From Dethiosulfatibacter aminovorans DSM 17477 (GTDB lineage: Bacteria; Bacillota; Clostridia; Tissierellales; Dethiosulfatibacteraceae): a stretch of 64,000 nucleotides of DNA. The notes below the pieces were generated by a model, which had not been told where the DNA came from, ran no database searches, and worked only from the letters and a program-made list of their open reading frames with translations. Below are positions 8,917 to 17,141 of this stretch, piece after piece. A program made the translations under genes and the position numbers. The stretch covers positions 141,021 to 205,020 of the forward strand of contig NZ_FQZL01000008.1 of assembly GCF_900142005.1 (NCBI RefSeq). Direction: 5' to 3'. Within the stretch, counting starts at the first letter, position 1. Every line of letters begins with the position of its first letter.

Positions 8917-10071
8917 ATGGAGTTGTTGAGAGATACTTATGTCGTGATAAATCTTGACAGGATGAAGGAAAATATGAAACTCATAAGAGACTATGTAGGA
9001 AAGGATGTAGCCATTGCAGCCGTTGTGAAAGGCAACGGATACGGTCATGGAGCCCTGGACATAGCGGAGACTATAATGGAAAACGGAGGAGACTATCTTG
9101 CCGTTGCGACACTTACAGAAGCATTGGAGCTGAGAAAGCGGTTCAAGGAGTATGGAATATTCATAATGGGATACACCCCCGATGAATATCTTCGCCATTC
9201 TGTGGATAATGACTTCATACAGTGTATTTTTTCTAAGAGACAGGCTGAAATTCTTGCGGAACTTGGAAGTGAAAGCAATAAGAGACCTATTGTACACATA
9301 AAATACGATACTGGATTCAACAGGCTGGGATACAGGGACTGTCAGGAAAGCATTGATGAAATAATTGAAATAACAAAAATGGAAAATCTGGATGTACAGG
9401 GTATTTTCTCACATTTTGCTTTGGCAGGGGATCCTGCCAACAGGAAGCAGTTCAATGATTTCATGAATGCAGTGGAAAAGATTGAAGAGACAGGGTTCAA
9501 GTTCAGGTACAAGCATATCTGTGACAGTATTTCTGCAATTGACTACCCTGAATTCAATTTGGACATGATAAGGCCTGGTGCAATCATATACGGGCTCAAG
9601 TCTTTCAGGAAAAATGACATAGACATAAAGCAGGTGCTGACCTTCAAGACCAAGGTATACCATGTAAAGGAAATAAAGAAGGGTGAAGGAGTATCCTATA
9701 ACTTCAAATGGAAGGCTGAAAGGGACAGTGTCATAGCTACACTGCCTGTGGGATATTCAGATGGCTATCCAAGAAACATGACAGAGGAAGGTATGGTCAC
9801 CTTGCGGGGAGAAAGAGCCCCAATTGTTGGCGTTGCCTGCATGGACCAGTGTATGATAGATGTAACAGACATACCGGGAATTCAGGTAGGGGATGAAGTA
9901 GTACTATATGGTGACGGCAGCAACAACACCCTGTCCATAGAAGAGGCTTCCAAGCTTGGGAAGACAAACAAGAACGAACTCATAGCAAGAATAACAAGAA
10001 GGACACCCAGGGTATATATAAAGGACGACAGGGTTTACAAGATATTGAATTATCTTACTGAGGAGATATAG
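8917..10071 (+). CDS. alr: Alanine racemase-family protein (fold-III PLP amino-acid racemase)
   Basis: 384-aa fold-III PLP enzyme. The PLP lysine is Lys38 in VVKGNGYGHG (usual form VVKANAYGHG), and the second catalytic base is Tyr261 in GVSYNFKW (usual form VSYGxxW). PVGYSDGYPR and RITRRTPRVY follow as in alanine racemases. GGAGGTTGG precedes the ATG. Its place between Ggt and an M20 hydrolase points to a catabolic racemase rather than the wall-dedicated one, and the altered Ala/Gly positions leave room for another substrate. Family is certain; specificity is inference. Confidence 0.88.
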   Translation: MELLRDTYVVINLDRMKENMKLIRDYVGKDVAIAAVVKGNGYGHGALDIAETIMENGGDYLAVATLTEALELRKRFKEYGIFIMGYTPDEYLRHSVDNDFIQCIFSKRQAEILAELGSESNKRPIVHIKYDTGFNRLGYRDCQESIDEIIEITKMENLDVQGIFSHFALAGDPANRKQFNDFMNAVEKIEETGFKFRYKHICDSISAIDYPEFNLDMIRPGAIIYGLKSFRKNDIDIKQVLTFKTKVYHVKEIKKGEGVSYNFKWKAERDSVIATLPVGYSDGYPRNMTEEGMVTLRGERAPIVGVACMDQCMIDVTDIPGIQVGDEVVLYGDGSNNTLSIEEASKLGKTNKNELIARITRRTPRVYIKDDRVYKILNYLTEEI

Positions 10072-10074
10072 ATT

Positions 10075-11250
10075 ATGGATATTAGAAAAACAGTGGACGA
10101 AATGTTTCACCAGCTGGTTGAAATTAGAAGGGATTTCCATAAGTATCCCGAGCTTAGCGGCAAGGAATTCAGGACAGGTGACAAGATATGCGAATACCTT
10201 GACAGCTGGGGAATAGAATATGAAAGAGGCATTGCAAAGACGGGCATAGTAGGAATCATAAGAGGAAAGAAGGGTCAGGGCAAGACCATAGGTGTAAGGG
10301 CCGACATAGACGCATTGCCCATTGATGAAGTGGCCGATTACGACTACTGTTCGGTCAATGAGGGCGTAATGCATGCCTGCGGCCATGATGTACATACTAC
10401 AGTCCTCCTGGGCATGGGAAAGATACTCAAGGACATGGATGATGAGATTGAAGGAAATGTGAAGCTTTTCTTCCAGCCTGCAGAAGAGGCCATAGGCGGA
10501 GCCGAAAGGATGATCATGGAAGGTTGTCTTGAGAACCCCAAGGTGGACCATGCCATTGGTCTCCATGTAATGCCTAATGTTCCTGTTGGAATGGTGGAGC
10601 TTAAATACGGCAAAATGAATGCAAATTCCGGAAGTGTTAATATAACAATCAACGGAAAGTCCGGGCATGCTGCATATCCTGAGAAGTCAATTGATGCAAT
10701 AGTGATTGCAGGACAGGTTATCACAAGCCTCCAGACTCTTGTCAGTAGAAACACATCTCCGTTGACATCAGTGGTTCTTACTTTCGGTAAGATTTCAGGA
10801 GGAACAAAGTCCAATATAATAACTGATAAGGTTGTGCTTAATGGAACCCTTAGAGCCCTTGATACAAAATCAAGGGAAGACGCCAAGAAAAGGATAAAGG
10901 CCATAGCGGAAGGTGTTGCGGCAGGAATGGGAGGCAGTGCTGATGTTGTATTTAATGATGGTTATATAGCATTGATTAATGACGATGAAGTATTGGTCAA
11001 GATTGATGAAACTGCAAAGAGACTCCTTGGCGAGGAAAAGATAATGTACAAGGAGTTTCCAAGTATGGGAGGAGAAGATTTCTCTTACTTTACAGATGCA
11101 ATTCCATCGGCATTCTACCATCTGGGTGGAGGGAATGTTGATAAGGGAATTGTGGAGCCTCTTCACAACAAGAATTTCAGAGTTGACGAGGAATGTTTGA
11201 GGATAGGAGTGTTGATGCAGGTTGAATCTGTGTTGGAGCTTTTGAAGTAA
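10075..11250 (+). CDS. M20-family amidohydrolase (N-acyl-amino-acid / hippurate hydrolase type)
   Basis: 391-aa metal-dependent hydrolase of the M20D group. Motifs are RRDFHKYPELSG near the N-terminus, GVRADIDALP, HACGHDVHTT (metal-binding Cys and His), the catalytic EEA in FFQPAEEAIGG, and the dimerisation domain followed by SMGGEDFSYF. Related enzymes cleave N-acyl amino acids, hippurate, aminobenzoyl-glutamate or N-acetyl-diaminopimelate. Last gene of the 11-kb operon, 3 bases after the racemase gene; likely completes breakdown of an imported N-substituted peptide. Confidence 0.92.
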   Translation: MDIRKTVDEMFHQLVEIRRDFHKYPELSGKEFRTGDKICEYLDSWGIEYERGIAKTGIVGIIRGKKGQGKTIGVRADIDALPIDEVADYDYCSVNEGVMHACGHDVHTTVLLGMGKILKDMDDEIEGNVKLFFQPAEEAIGGAERMIMEGCLENPKVDHAIGLHVMPNVPVGMVELKYGKMNANSGSVNITINGKSGHAAYPEKSIDAIVIAGQVITSLQTLVSRNTSPLTSVVLTFGKISGGTKSNIITDKVVLNGTLRALDTKSREDAKKRIKAIAEGVAAGMGGSADVVFNDGYIALINDDEVLVKIDETAKRLLGEEKIMYKEFPSMGGEDFSYFTDAIPSAFYHLGGGNVDKGIVEPLHNKNFRVDEECLRIGVLMQVESVLELLK

Positions 11251-11380
11251 GTTTATATGTCTGCAGGGTTTTGTAATTATCTCCATACTATAAATTCAAC
11301 TATACAATCAATAAGCAACAATTAACATGTTTCAGTCTCCCCCTTAGGAACCCTGCAGATTTATATATAGCAATATTATA

Positions 11381-11403
11381 GGCACCTTTCCCTGAAAGGT
11401 GCC
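11381..11403 (+). terminator. Stem-loop after the catabolic operon
   Basis: GGCACCTTTC, loop CCT, GAAAGGTGCC form a perfect 10-bp stem 130 bases after the M20 stop, without its own T run. It stands just before the larger bidirectional terminator. Confidence 0.65.
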
Positions 11404-11410
11404 TGGTTGG

Positions 11411-11462
11411 AAAAACAAAACATCAGCTGACACATTGAAATATTAGCTGATGTTTTGTTTTT
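11411..11462. terminator. Bidirectional terminator between convergent operons
   Basis: Perfect 18-bp stem: AAAAACAAAACATCAGCT (11411-11428) against its reverse complement at 11445-11462, with a 16-base loop. T-rich on both strands, so it serves the + catabolic operon and the - ABC exporter gene ending at 11477. Confidence 0.92.
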
Positions 11463-11476
11463 CATGCAGTGAAACC

Positions 11477-13210
11477 CTATATGAATCCCTTGAACTGGGA
11501 TTTATATAGGTCTGCATAAATGCCGCCTGATTTCAGAAGCAGGTCGTGGGTTCCCTGTTCCTGGATTCCGCTGTCGTTGATCACTATGATCTCGTCGGCG
11601 TTTTTTATTGTTGACAGCCTGTGTGCTATTACAAGTACCGTTCTACCTTTTGACAGCCTTTCGAGGGATTCCTGGATTACAATTTCGGTTGCATTGTCAA
11701 GGGCAGAAGTTGCCTCGTCAAGGATGAGGATTGGTGGATTCTTGAGAAACACCCTTGCAATTGAAAGTCTTTGCTTCTGGCCTCCTGACAGCTTAACGCC
11801 TCTTTCTCCTATAAAGGTGTCGTATCCTTCGGGAAGGGAGGTAATGAATTCGTGAATGCTGGCGTTCTTTGCAGCCTCTATCATTTCATCGTCTGTAGCG
11901 TCAAGGTTTCCATAGATTATGTTTTCTCTTATTGTTCCGGTGAAAAGGAACACATTCTGTTGCACAAGTCCTATTTGGTTTCTCAATGATTTTATTGAAA
12001 AACCCTTTATGTTTTCACCGTCGATTTTTATTTCACCGCCTGTGACATCATAAAATCTCGGTATGAGATGGCAAAGAGTGGTCTTTCCCCCTCCCGAGGG
12101 ACCGACAAGGGCAACTGTCTTCCCTGCATCTATTTTGATGTTGACATCCTTCAGCACCTTGTTTTCCTCGTTGTCCTCATAGGAAAATGATACGTTTTCA
12201 ATTGATATGTCTCCCTTGACGTCGGACAGTATTTTTGGATTTTCTATGTTCTTAATTTTTGGCTCTATTTTCATGATTTCAGAGAACCTTTCGAATCCCG
12301 ACATTCCGTTCTGGTATTGTTCGGCGAAGTTTGTGAGCTTTTTGAGAGGTTCCAGGAAGAAACTGATATAGAGTATGAAAGCCAGCAGGTCTCCGTAGCT
12401 TATCCTGTCGAGGAAAACAAAGTATCCTCCGAAAGCTATGGTAACAAGTGTCAACAGGTTCATGAACAGATAGATGGTTGAATAGAATTCCGCCATTGTC
12501 TTGAAGGCGTCCGTACGTGATAGTCTGAAGGTCATGTTTCCGTGCTGGAATTTCTCCTCTTCGAATTCCTCGTTTGCAAAGGCTTTGGAAACCCTGATGC
12601 CTGAAAGGCTGTTTTCTATCTGTGAATTGACAACTGCAATCTTTTCCTTTACAGTTCTGAATTTCGTCCTCATCCTCAAGCTCTTCCATACGGCAAATAT
12701 GAAGATGAAGGGAACGAAGAAGAATATTATGAGAGTAAGCCTCCACTCTATGTTCATAAGTATGATGAATGATCCGAATATCATTATCATGGAGATGAAA
12801 AGGTCCTCGGGACCGTGATGTGCAAGCTCGGTTATGAGGTTAAGGTCGTTGACAAGTCTTGACATGAGCTTTCCCGTCCTGCTGCTGTCGAAGAAACTCA
12901 TGTCCATGGTGTGAAGATGACCAAAGAGATCTCTTCTCATGTCGTATTCCATTCGGACTCCTACAACATGGCCCCAGTAGAAGACAACGTAGTTGAAAAG
13001 TGCTCTGACCACATATAGAACAAGCATTGCAACAGCAGTTACGGCAAGGGCATGAAGATTTTTGTCCGGTATGTATATGTTGAGGATGTTTCTTGAAAGT
13101 ATGGGGAATACAAGATCCAGACCTGCAATTCCAAGGGCGCAGAACATGTCGAGCATGAACAGCTTCATATGCGGTTTGTAGTATGATGAAAACTTTCTTA
13201 TCAGATTCAT
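11477..13210 (-). CDS. ABC exporter, fused membrane and ATPase domains (MsbA/LmrA-like)
   Basis: 577-aa half-transporter acting as a dimer, exporting lipids, drugs or peptides. Six membrane helices lie in residues about 1-315 (first: MFALDMFCALGI-like segment near residue 20), then an ATPase with Walker A GPSGGGKTT, signature LSGGQKQRLS, Walker B ILILDEATSALD and the AHRLST switch. A GGAGGT site lies just upstream on the minus strand. Monocistronic: it is preceded by a terminator after coaX and ends at a bidirectional terminator. Substrate cannot be read from sequence. Confidence 0.93.
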   Translation of the reverse strand: MNLIRKFSSYYKPHMKLFMLDMFCALGIAGLDLVFPILSRNILNIYIPDKNLHALAVTAVAMLVLYVVRALFNYVVFYWGHVVGVRMEYDMRRDLFGHLHTMDMSFFDSSRTGKLMSRLVNDLNLITELAHHGPEDLFISMIMIFGSFIILMNIEWRLTLIIFFFVPFIFIFAVWKSLRMRTKFRTVKEKIAVVNSQIENSLSGIRVSKAFANEEFEEEKFQHGNMTFRLSRTDAFKTMAEFYSTIYLFMNLLTLVTIAFGGYFVFLDRISYGDLLAFILYISFFLEPLKKLTNFAEQYQNGMSGFERFSEIMKIEPKIKNIENPKILSDVKGDISIENVSFSYEDNEENKVLKDVNIKIDAGKTVALVGPSGGGKTTLCHLIPRFYDVTGGEIKIDGENIKGFSIKSLRNQIGLVQQNVFLFTGTIRENIIYGNLDATDDEMIEAAKNASIHEFITSLPEGYDTFIGERGVKLSGGQKQRLSIARVFLKNPPILILDEATSALDNATEIVIQESLERLSKGRTVLVIAHRLSTIKNADEIIVINDSGIQEQGTHDLLLKSGGIYADLYKSQFKGFI

Positions 13211-13237
13211 AAGACCTCCTTGATACTAAATATTATC

Positions 13238-13267
13238 TAAATATAAAAGAGAGCATCAGCTCTCTTT
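13238..13267 (-). terminator. Terminator after coaX
   Basis: On the minus strand AAAGAGAGC, loop TGAT, GCTCTCTTT is followed by TATATTT. Perfect 9-bp stem (13246-13254 with 13259-13267). Confidence 0.8.
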
Positions 13268-13324
13268 CGGTATGTCTGTGTTTTTGATGCAGATTATTGC
13301 TGCCTAGCCGTTTTGTTCAGGCAT

Positions 13325-14092
13325 CTAGATGTTTTTTTCGTAGATGTACTTGAGTCCTTTTATTGTAAGCATCATGTCGTATTCATCTATTACGTCGGTT
13401 TCGGGGAATATTATGCTTCCAAGACCTCCCGTTGCCACAACCTTCATGTTTGGATTGTTCAGTTCTTCCTTGATCTTGTTAACTATGTATTCCACCTGGC
13501 CAATATATCCGTATACCAGTCCTGCCTGCATGCTGGTGATTGTATTTCTCGCAAGTATTGACTTTGGCTTTTTTATTGCTATGTTTGGCAACTGTGCCGC
13601 CCTGCTCCACAAGGCATCTGCACTTATTTGTATTCCAGGGGAGGTAACGGCTGCGATAAATTCACACTTGTCGCTTACTACGTCATAAGTTGTAGCTGTT
13701 CCAAAGTCTATTACAATAACAGGTCCGCCATACTGTTCGAAGGCTGCGACGGCGTCAACTATACGGTCAGCACCGACCTCCTTGGGATTTTCAGCCTTTA
13801 TTGCAAGTCCTGTCTTCGTTCCGGGGCCGACAACTATTGGAGCTATGCCGAAGTATTTTTCCAGTGCCCTGTTGAATGAATGCATGATGTTTGGAACGAC
13901 TGAAGCCACTATGATGTTTACCAGCTCCCTTGTGTCCACTCCGTTCAATTCGAGAATGCTCTTCACAACCATTCCAAATTCATCTGAAGTCCTCGGTGTC
14001 TTGGTTGTTATCCTCCATGGTCCGTGGAGGGTATCCTTCTCCCATACTCCAAGTGTAATGTTTGTATTTCCTATATCTACTGCTAAAAACAT
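13325..14092 (-). CDS. coaX: Type III pantothenate kinase
   Basis: 255-aa ASKHA-fold kinase for the first step of coenzyme A synthesis, pantothenate to 4'-phosphopantothenate. It shows the phosphate-1 motif VDIGNTNITLG at the N-terminus, GADRIVDAVAA, DFGTATTYDVV and the SPGIQISADALWSRAAQLP region, all typical of CoaX. Members need K+ or NH4+ and are insensitive to CoA feedback. AAGGAG lies 6-7 bases before the start. It follows an ECF S component by 13 bases, consistent with vitamin uptake coupled to its use. Confidence 0.95.
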   Translation of the reverse strand: MFLAVDIGNTNITLGVWEKDTLHGPWRITTKTPRTSDEFGMVVKSILELNGVDTRELVNIIVASVVPNIMHSFNRALEKYFGIAPIVVGPGTKTGLAIKAENPKEVGADRIVDAVAAFEQYGGPVIVIDFGTATTYDVVSDKCEFIAAVTSPGIQISADALWSRAAQLPNIAIKKPKSILARNTITSMQAGLVYGYIGQVEYIVNKIKEELNNPNMKVVATGGLGSIIFPETDVIDEYDMMLTIKGLKYIYEKNI

Positions 14093-14105
14093 AATCGCTC
14101 CTTAT

Positions 14106-14687
14106 TTATCTGTTTATTTTTTTGTAGGCAAGTACTACGGGAAGTGTCAGTATTGCTGCAATTAGTGCTTCAGTAACAGCGCTGGTGGTTATAATTGAAA
14201 TCAGCAATGTCTTGAATGGAACTCCTACAAGTTCAACTATATCCTTTACAAACACAAGGTAAAGTGCTGTCATTACCAGTGCTGTATTTGTTATTGCTCC
14301 TGATGCTCCCGCCAGCAGTATTGAAATTCTTTCCCCATTTACAGATTTTCCAAGTGCTGCATTCAGGAGACGGTATACAATATATGGAACAACTCCCACG
14401 AATATTCTCGGCAGTACTGAAACAAGAGGATTGATGAAGAACACATCAAAGGGTGAAAGTGGTGCCAGTACAGACCTTAGAAGTGTTGTTAATCCTGCAC
14501 AGAATCCCATCAGTGCTCCTGCCTTGGGTCCCATGACTATGCTTGTAACTATGGTAGGTATGAACATGAACCATGCCATTGATGCTGAAGCAGTGGGTAT
14601 TGCCGTGATTGCCACGAATGCGATTGTCAAAGCCAGCATAACTCCTAAAAAAGTGAGTTTGCGCGTGTTTCCGAGTATTTCTTTCAT
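14106..14687 (-). CDS. ECF transporter S component, probably for pantothenate
   Basis: 193-aa membrane protein with about six hydrophobic helices and an N-terminal positively charged NTRKLTFLGVMLALT segment, typical of the substrate-capturing S subunits of energy-coupling factor importers. Start chosen at the ATG on 14687-14685 because GGAGGAAT lies 6-8 bases upstream; an open extension by ten residues has no ribosome site. The energising A and T subunits are not in the window, as in group II ECF systems. Co-transcription with coaX suggests pantothenate; this is inferred from context only. Confidence 0.82.
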   Translation of the reverse strand: MKEILGNTRKLTFLGVMLALTIAFVAITAIPTASASMAWFMFIPTIVTSIVMGPKAGALMGFCAGLTTLLRSVLAPLSPFDVFFINPLVSVLPRIFVGVVPYIVYRLLNAALGKSVNGERISILLAGASGAITNTALVMTALYLVFVKDIVELVGVPFKTLLISIITTSAVTEALIAAILTLPVVLAYKKINR

Positions 14688-14742
14688 ATTATGATTCCTC
14701 CATGTTCTCGTTCTCATATTAGATACAAGACAAATTAATTAC

Positions 14743-14770
14743 ATTATAGCACAAGAAAGAATTATTACAA
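14743..14770 (-). promoter_or_regulatory. Promoter for the ECF S component-coaX unit
   Basis: On the minus strand TTGTAA, 16-base spacer, TATAAT, with the start expected about 50 bases before the ECF gene. Confidence 0.6.
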
Positions 14771-14800
14771 GATATATACAGAATGATTAAAGAATTTTAA

Positions 14801-14841
14801 TTTTTTGACTCTCCATATGATGATATAATTTAGATATGGAG
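14801..14841 (+). promoter_or_regulatory. Probable promoter with overlapping inverted repeat (operator-like)
   Basis: TATAAT at 14824-14829 has a T-rich block 17 bases upstream as a poor -35; TTGACT at 14805 is only 13 bases away. The -10 is enclosed by a perfect inverted repeat, CTCCATAT (14811-14818) and ATATGGAG (14834-14841), a good shape for a repressor site. It drives the unknown membrane protein downstream. Confidence 0.45.
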
Positions 14842-14952
14842 TTATGTTGAACGCATAATGCCAATGGTTCAAGGGATTATGCATTTTAACTTCTTAAGCT
14901 GCAAGAAAGGAGGGTATACTGAATAGTTGGATTTTCAGTATGCGATGTAAAT

Positions 14953-16593
14953 ATGAAAAATCGAAAGCTGCCTTATTTTACAATTATGGCTATCCTTTTG
15001 ACAGTGATGCTGTTTGTTGGCTACAATGCCATCGTTCATATAAATATACAGAAAATGAGCTACAGCGAAAATTGGGGAGGCCACACATCCATAGGTCAGT
15101 CAGGCATGAATGTAGAACCTGTTGCAGGCAGATATGGACAAAATGCACTTGTTTTGACTTTTGATAATGGAGGAGGAATACTGTACAGTGAACTGGATTC
15201 CAGAGGAAACATAATCAGTGAAGGAAGAGAGGACACGGACTTTTTCAACAGGAATACAAGCGAAAACATATTTGTGGGTGATGGAAAAATTCTTTTCATA
15301 AGAGACAGTAATCTCTACATGTCCGAATTTAAGGGAGAAGAGGGTTTTGGAGACGAGGAACTTATACTTGAAAACTGCAGTCACCTGTCCATAGTGGATG
15401 GCATGAACCTTACGGTATTTAACGATGAATGGATAACCAGTCTTAAGATTGAAGACGGAACGATATCCATTGGAAGGAAGGTTGAAAACAAATGGAATCT
15501 GGAAACTGCCTATATAATTGAGGAAGGGAATCTGAGCTTTCTTTATCTGCTGCACACTCCGAACACAAGTTCCGTGGAAGTCCTTTTCGGTTCATGTGAT
15601 GATACTGAAAATTTAAGGACAGCCAAGGTCATTGACAGCACCAAGAACATGTATTACGGATACACTTCAAACGTATTGAAGGACGGAGTATTCTATACCA
15701 ACACTCCTATAAAGATTGTGGGAGCACAGGGATCAGTAACCTTGTCAAACCTGCTTGTTTCAGTAGATATGGAAAGTGGAAAGATTGGATTTGCAAAAGA
15801 ATTCCCGGGAAGCCCGTTCCCGGGACTATACAATATCGACTACAATGCAAATATATTAAGCATTGACGGTGAAGTATATTTCTGCGGATCCGGATACAAT
15901 ACGGAAAATGAGTTTACCGGCTACAATGATATCTTTCTCAGCAGGGTAAGGGATGAAGGTTCCCTGGGAGAACCGGAATACATTTCAAACACCTACCGTT
16001 TTTCCAGGAATCCTGTTTTGGTTGAATTGGAGAATTCCGAATATGTTGCAGTATGGCTTGATGTCTCAGGACTTGAATATGAACTTCAGTACAATTCAAC
16101 AGAGGAAGATTACAGAGATATGAGTTCCGCCATAAGCGGTGAAGACTACAAGCGCGCCTTACAAAAAGCATCGGTAGTTCCATTTTATGCATTAAGTTTC
16201 ATGTTCATAAGAAGCTTTTTCATGCTGATTGTTTTCTTTTCGGTTCTGGGTGTAATATATATGGTGATGCTCAACAGGGGATATAAAAACTGGAACAGGG
16301 GATTGAAGGTTCTAGTTGCAGTGTATATTGTCATAAATCTACTGACGTTCAATTTCAACTATATATCAGGATCAAGGATGAGTTATATGCCTGATTACCT
16401 TTATGGAGGAATTTTTTCGATAATAGTGCCCTTGGTGATCAATGGACTTTCGATCCTTGCCCTGTACATATTCCACAGGGAAAGACCGGATACGGGAGTG
16501 CTGTGGAAGTTGATTCTCCTCATAGTACTGGATTCCTTCTATGCCAATCTTCTGTACTCGCCATTCCTTATACTTGGAAAGCTTATAAACTGA
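14953..16593 (+). CDS. Membrane protein of unknown function with large external domain
   Basis: 546 aa, not recognised. One membrane helix at about residues 8-28 is followed by roughly 370 residues of polar, beta-rich, repetitive sequence (motifs such as GGGILYSELDSRGN and GKILFIRDSNLY, reminiscent of beta-propeller blades). Four hydrophobic helices follow between about 410 and 545. The likely topology is an external sensor-like domain held by five helices. No in-frame start lies upstream before a stop at 14920. The AGGAGGG at 14909-14915 is about 37 bases too far to serve ATG 14953, but suits a tiny upstream frame (14927-14950). Probably monocistronic, ending at a terminator-like hairpin. 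Confidence 0.75.
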   Translation: MKNRKLPYFTIMAILLTVMLFVGYNAIVHINIQKMSYSENWGGHTSIGQSGMNVEPVAGRYGQNALVLTFDNGGGILYSELDSRGNIISEGREDTDFFNRNTSENIFVGDGKILFIRDSNLYMSEFKGEEGFGDEELILENCSHLSIVDGMNLTVFNDEWITSLKIEDGTISIGRKVENKWNLETAYIIEEGNLSFLYLLHTPNTSSVEVLFGSCDDTENLRTAKVIDSTKNMYYGYTSNVLKDGVFYTNTPIKIVGAQGSVTLSNLLVSVDMESGKIGFAKEFPGSPFPGLYNIDYNANILSIDGEVYFCGSGYNTENEFTGYNDIFLSRVRDEGSLGEPEYISNTYRFSRNPVLVELENSEYVAVWLDVSGLEYELQYNSTEEDYRDMSSAISGEDYKRALQKASVVPFYALSFMFIRSFFMLIVFFSVLGVIYMVMLNRGYKNWNRGLKVLVAVYIVINLLTFNFNYISGSRMSYMPDYLYGGIFSIIVPLVINGLSILALYIFHRERPDTGVLWKLILLIVLDSFYANLLYSPFLILGKLIN

Positions 16594-16642
16594 CAAGATG
16601 CTCAGGTTGTTGTTTGATACAAAGACATAAATGATAATTAAG

Positions 16643-16683
16643 CTGGAATTAGCCATTTGAATTGTGGATATTCCAGTTTTTTT
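16643..16683 (+). terminator. Terminator after the unknown membrane protein
   Basis: CTGGAAT (16643-16649) pairs with ATTCCAG (16670-16676), followed by seven T. Confidence 0.65.
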
Positions 16684-16808
16684 ATATATTTATTGTTGAT
16701 AAACACATATCCCTGTATTACAATTGTTTCAGAATTCAAATAAAGGTAGCTTTGTGGAATGCGGCAATGATTTTAGTGTTTCCACAGACATTAAGGAAAG
16801 GACAAGAT

Positions 16809-17036
16809 ATGGACAAGTATTGTGTAATGACTTTCAAGTCGGTCTCATATTCGATCAAGTTTGAGAAGAGAATGAAGGAGAATGGAATGGATGTGAAACT
16901 CATTCCGGTACCTAGAAGCATCAGTGCCAGTTGTGGAATGTGCGGCAGGTTCGAATGTTCCCAGAGGGATGAGATTGAAAGAATATGCGGCGAAAACAAG
17001 ATTCAGTATGAGGGAATATATGAATTCATGAAATGA
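16809..17036 (+). CDS. DUF3343 family protein (putative Se/S carrier-like)
   Basis: 75-aa protein matching the small DUF3343 family: YCVMTFKSVSYSIKFEKRMKENG at the N-terminus in two blocks, then LIPVPRSISASCGMCGRF, whose Cys-containing loop is the family hallmark. The frame is open far upstream to 16662, but the extension is hydrophobic junk overlapping the terminator; ATG 16809 with AAGGAAAGG in front is preferred. Homologues are often near sulfur or selenium metabolism genes, and the role is thought to be thiol or persulfide handling, not proven. An extra Cys (SCGMC) makes a CxxC here. Confidence 0.72.
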   Translation: MDKYCVMTFKSVSYSIKFEKRMKENGMDVKLIPVPRSISASCGMCGRFECSQRDEIERICGENKIQYEGIYEFMK

Positions 17037-17069
17037 TATCGAAAATAATAAATCAAAGATTGTTTATAA

Positions 17070-17098
17070 TTGAAAAACAACACGGACTGTTGTATAAT
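17070..17098 (+). promoter_or_regulatory. Sigma-A-type promoter of ilvE
   Basis: TTGAAA, spacer of exactly 17, TATAAT (17093-17098), 43 bases before the ilvE ATG. Confidence 0.85.
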
Positions 17099-17141
17099 CA
17101 TTAATTATAATATTAAATGTTAACCAAAACGGAGGTAATAT

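Noticed and set aside
14940..15164. + strand frame beginning 13 bases before the unknown membrane gene
   Set aside because: Runs out of frame inside the 546-residue protein, Cys-rich without motif; the longer frame is convincing.
16662..16808. N-terminal extension of the DUF3343 frame
   Set aside because: Overlaps the terminator of the upstream gene and has no ribosome site; the domain starts at 16809.
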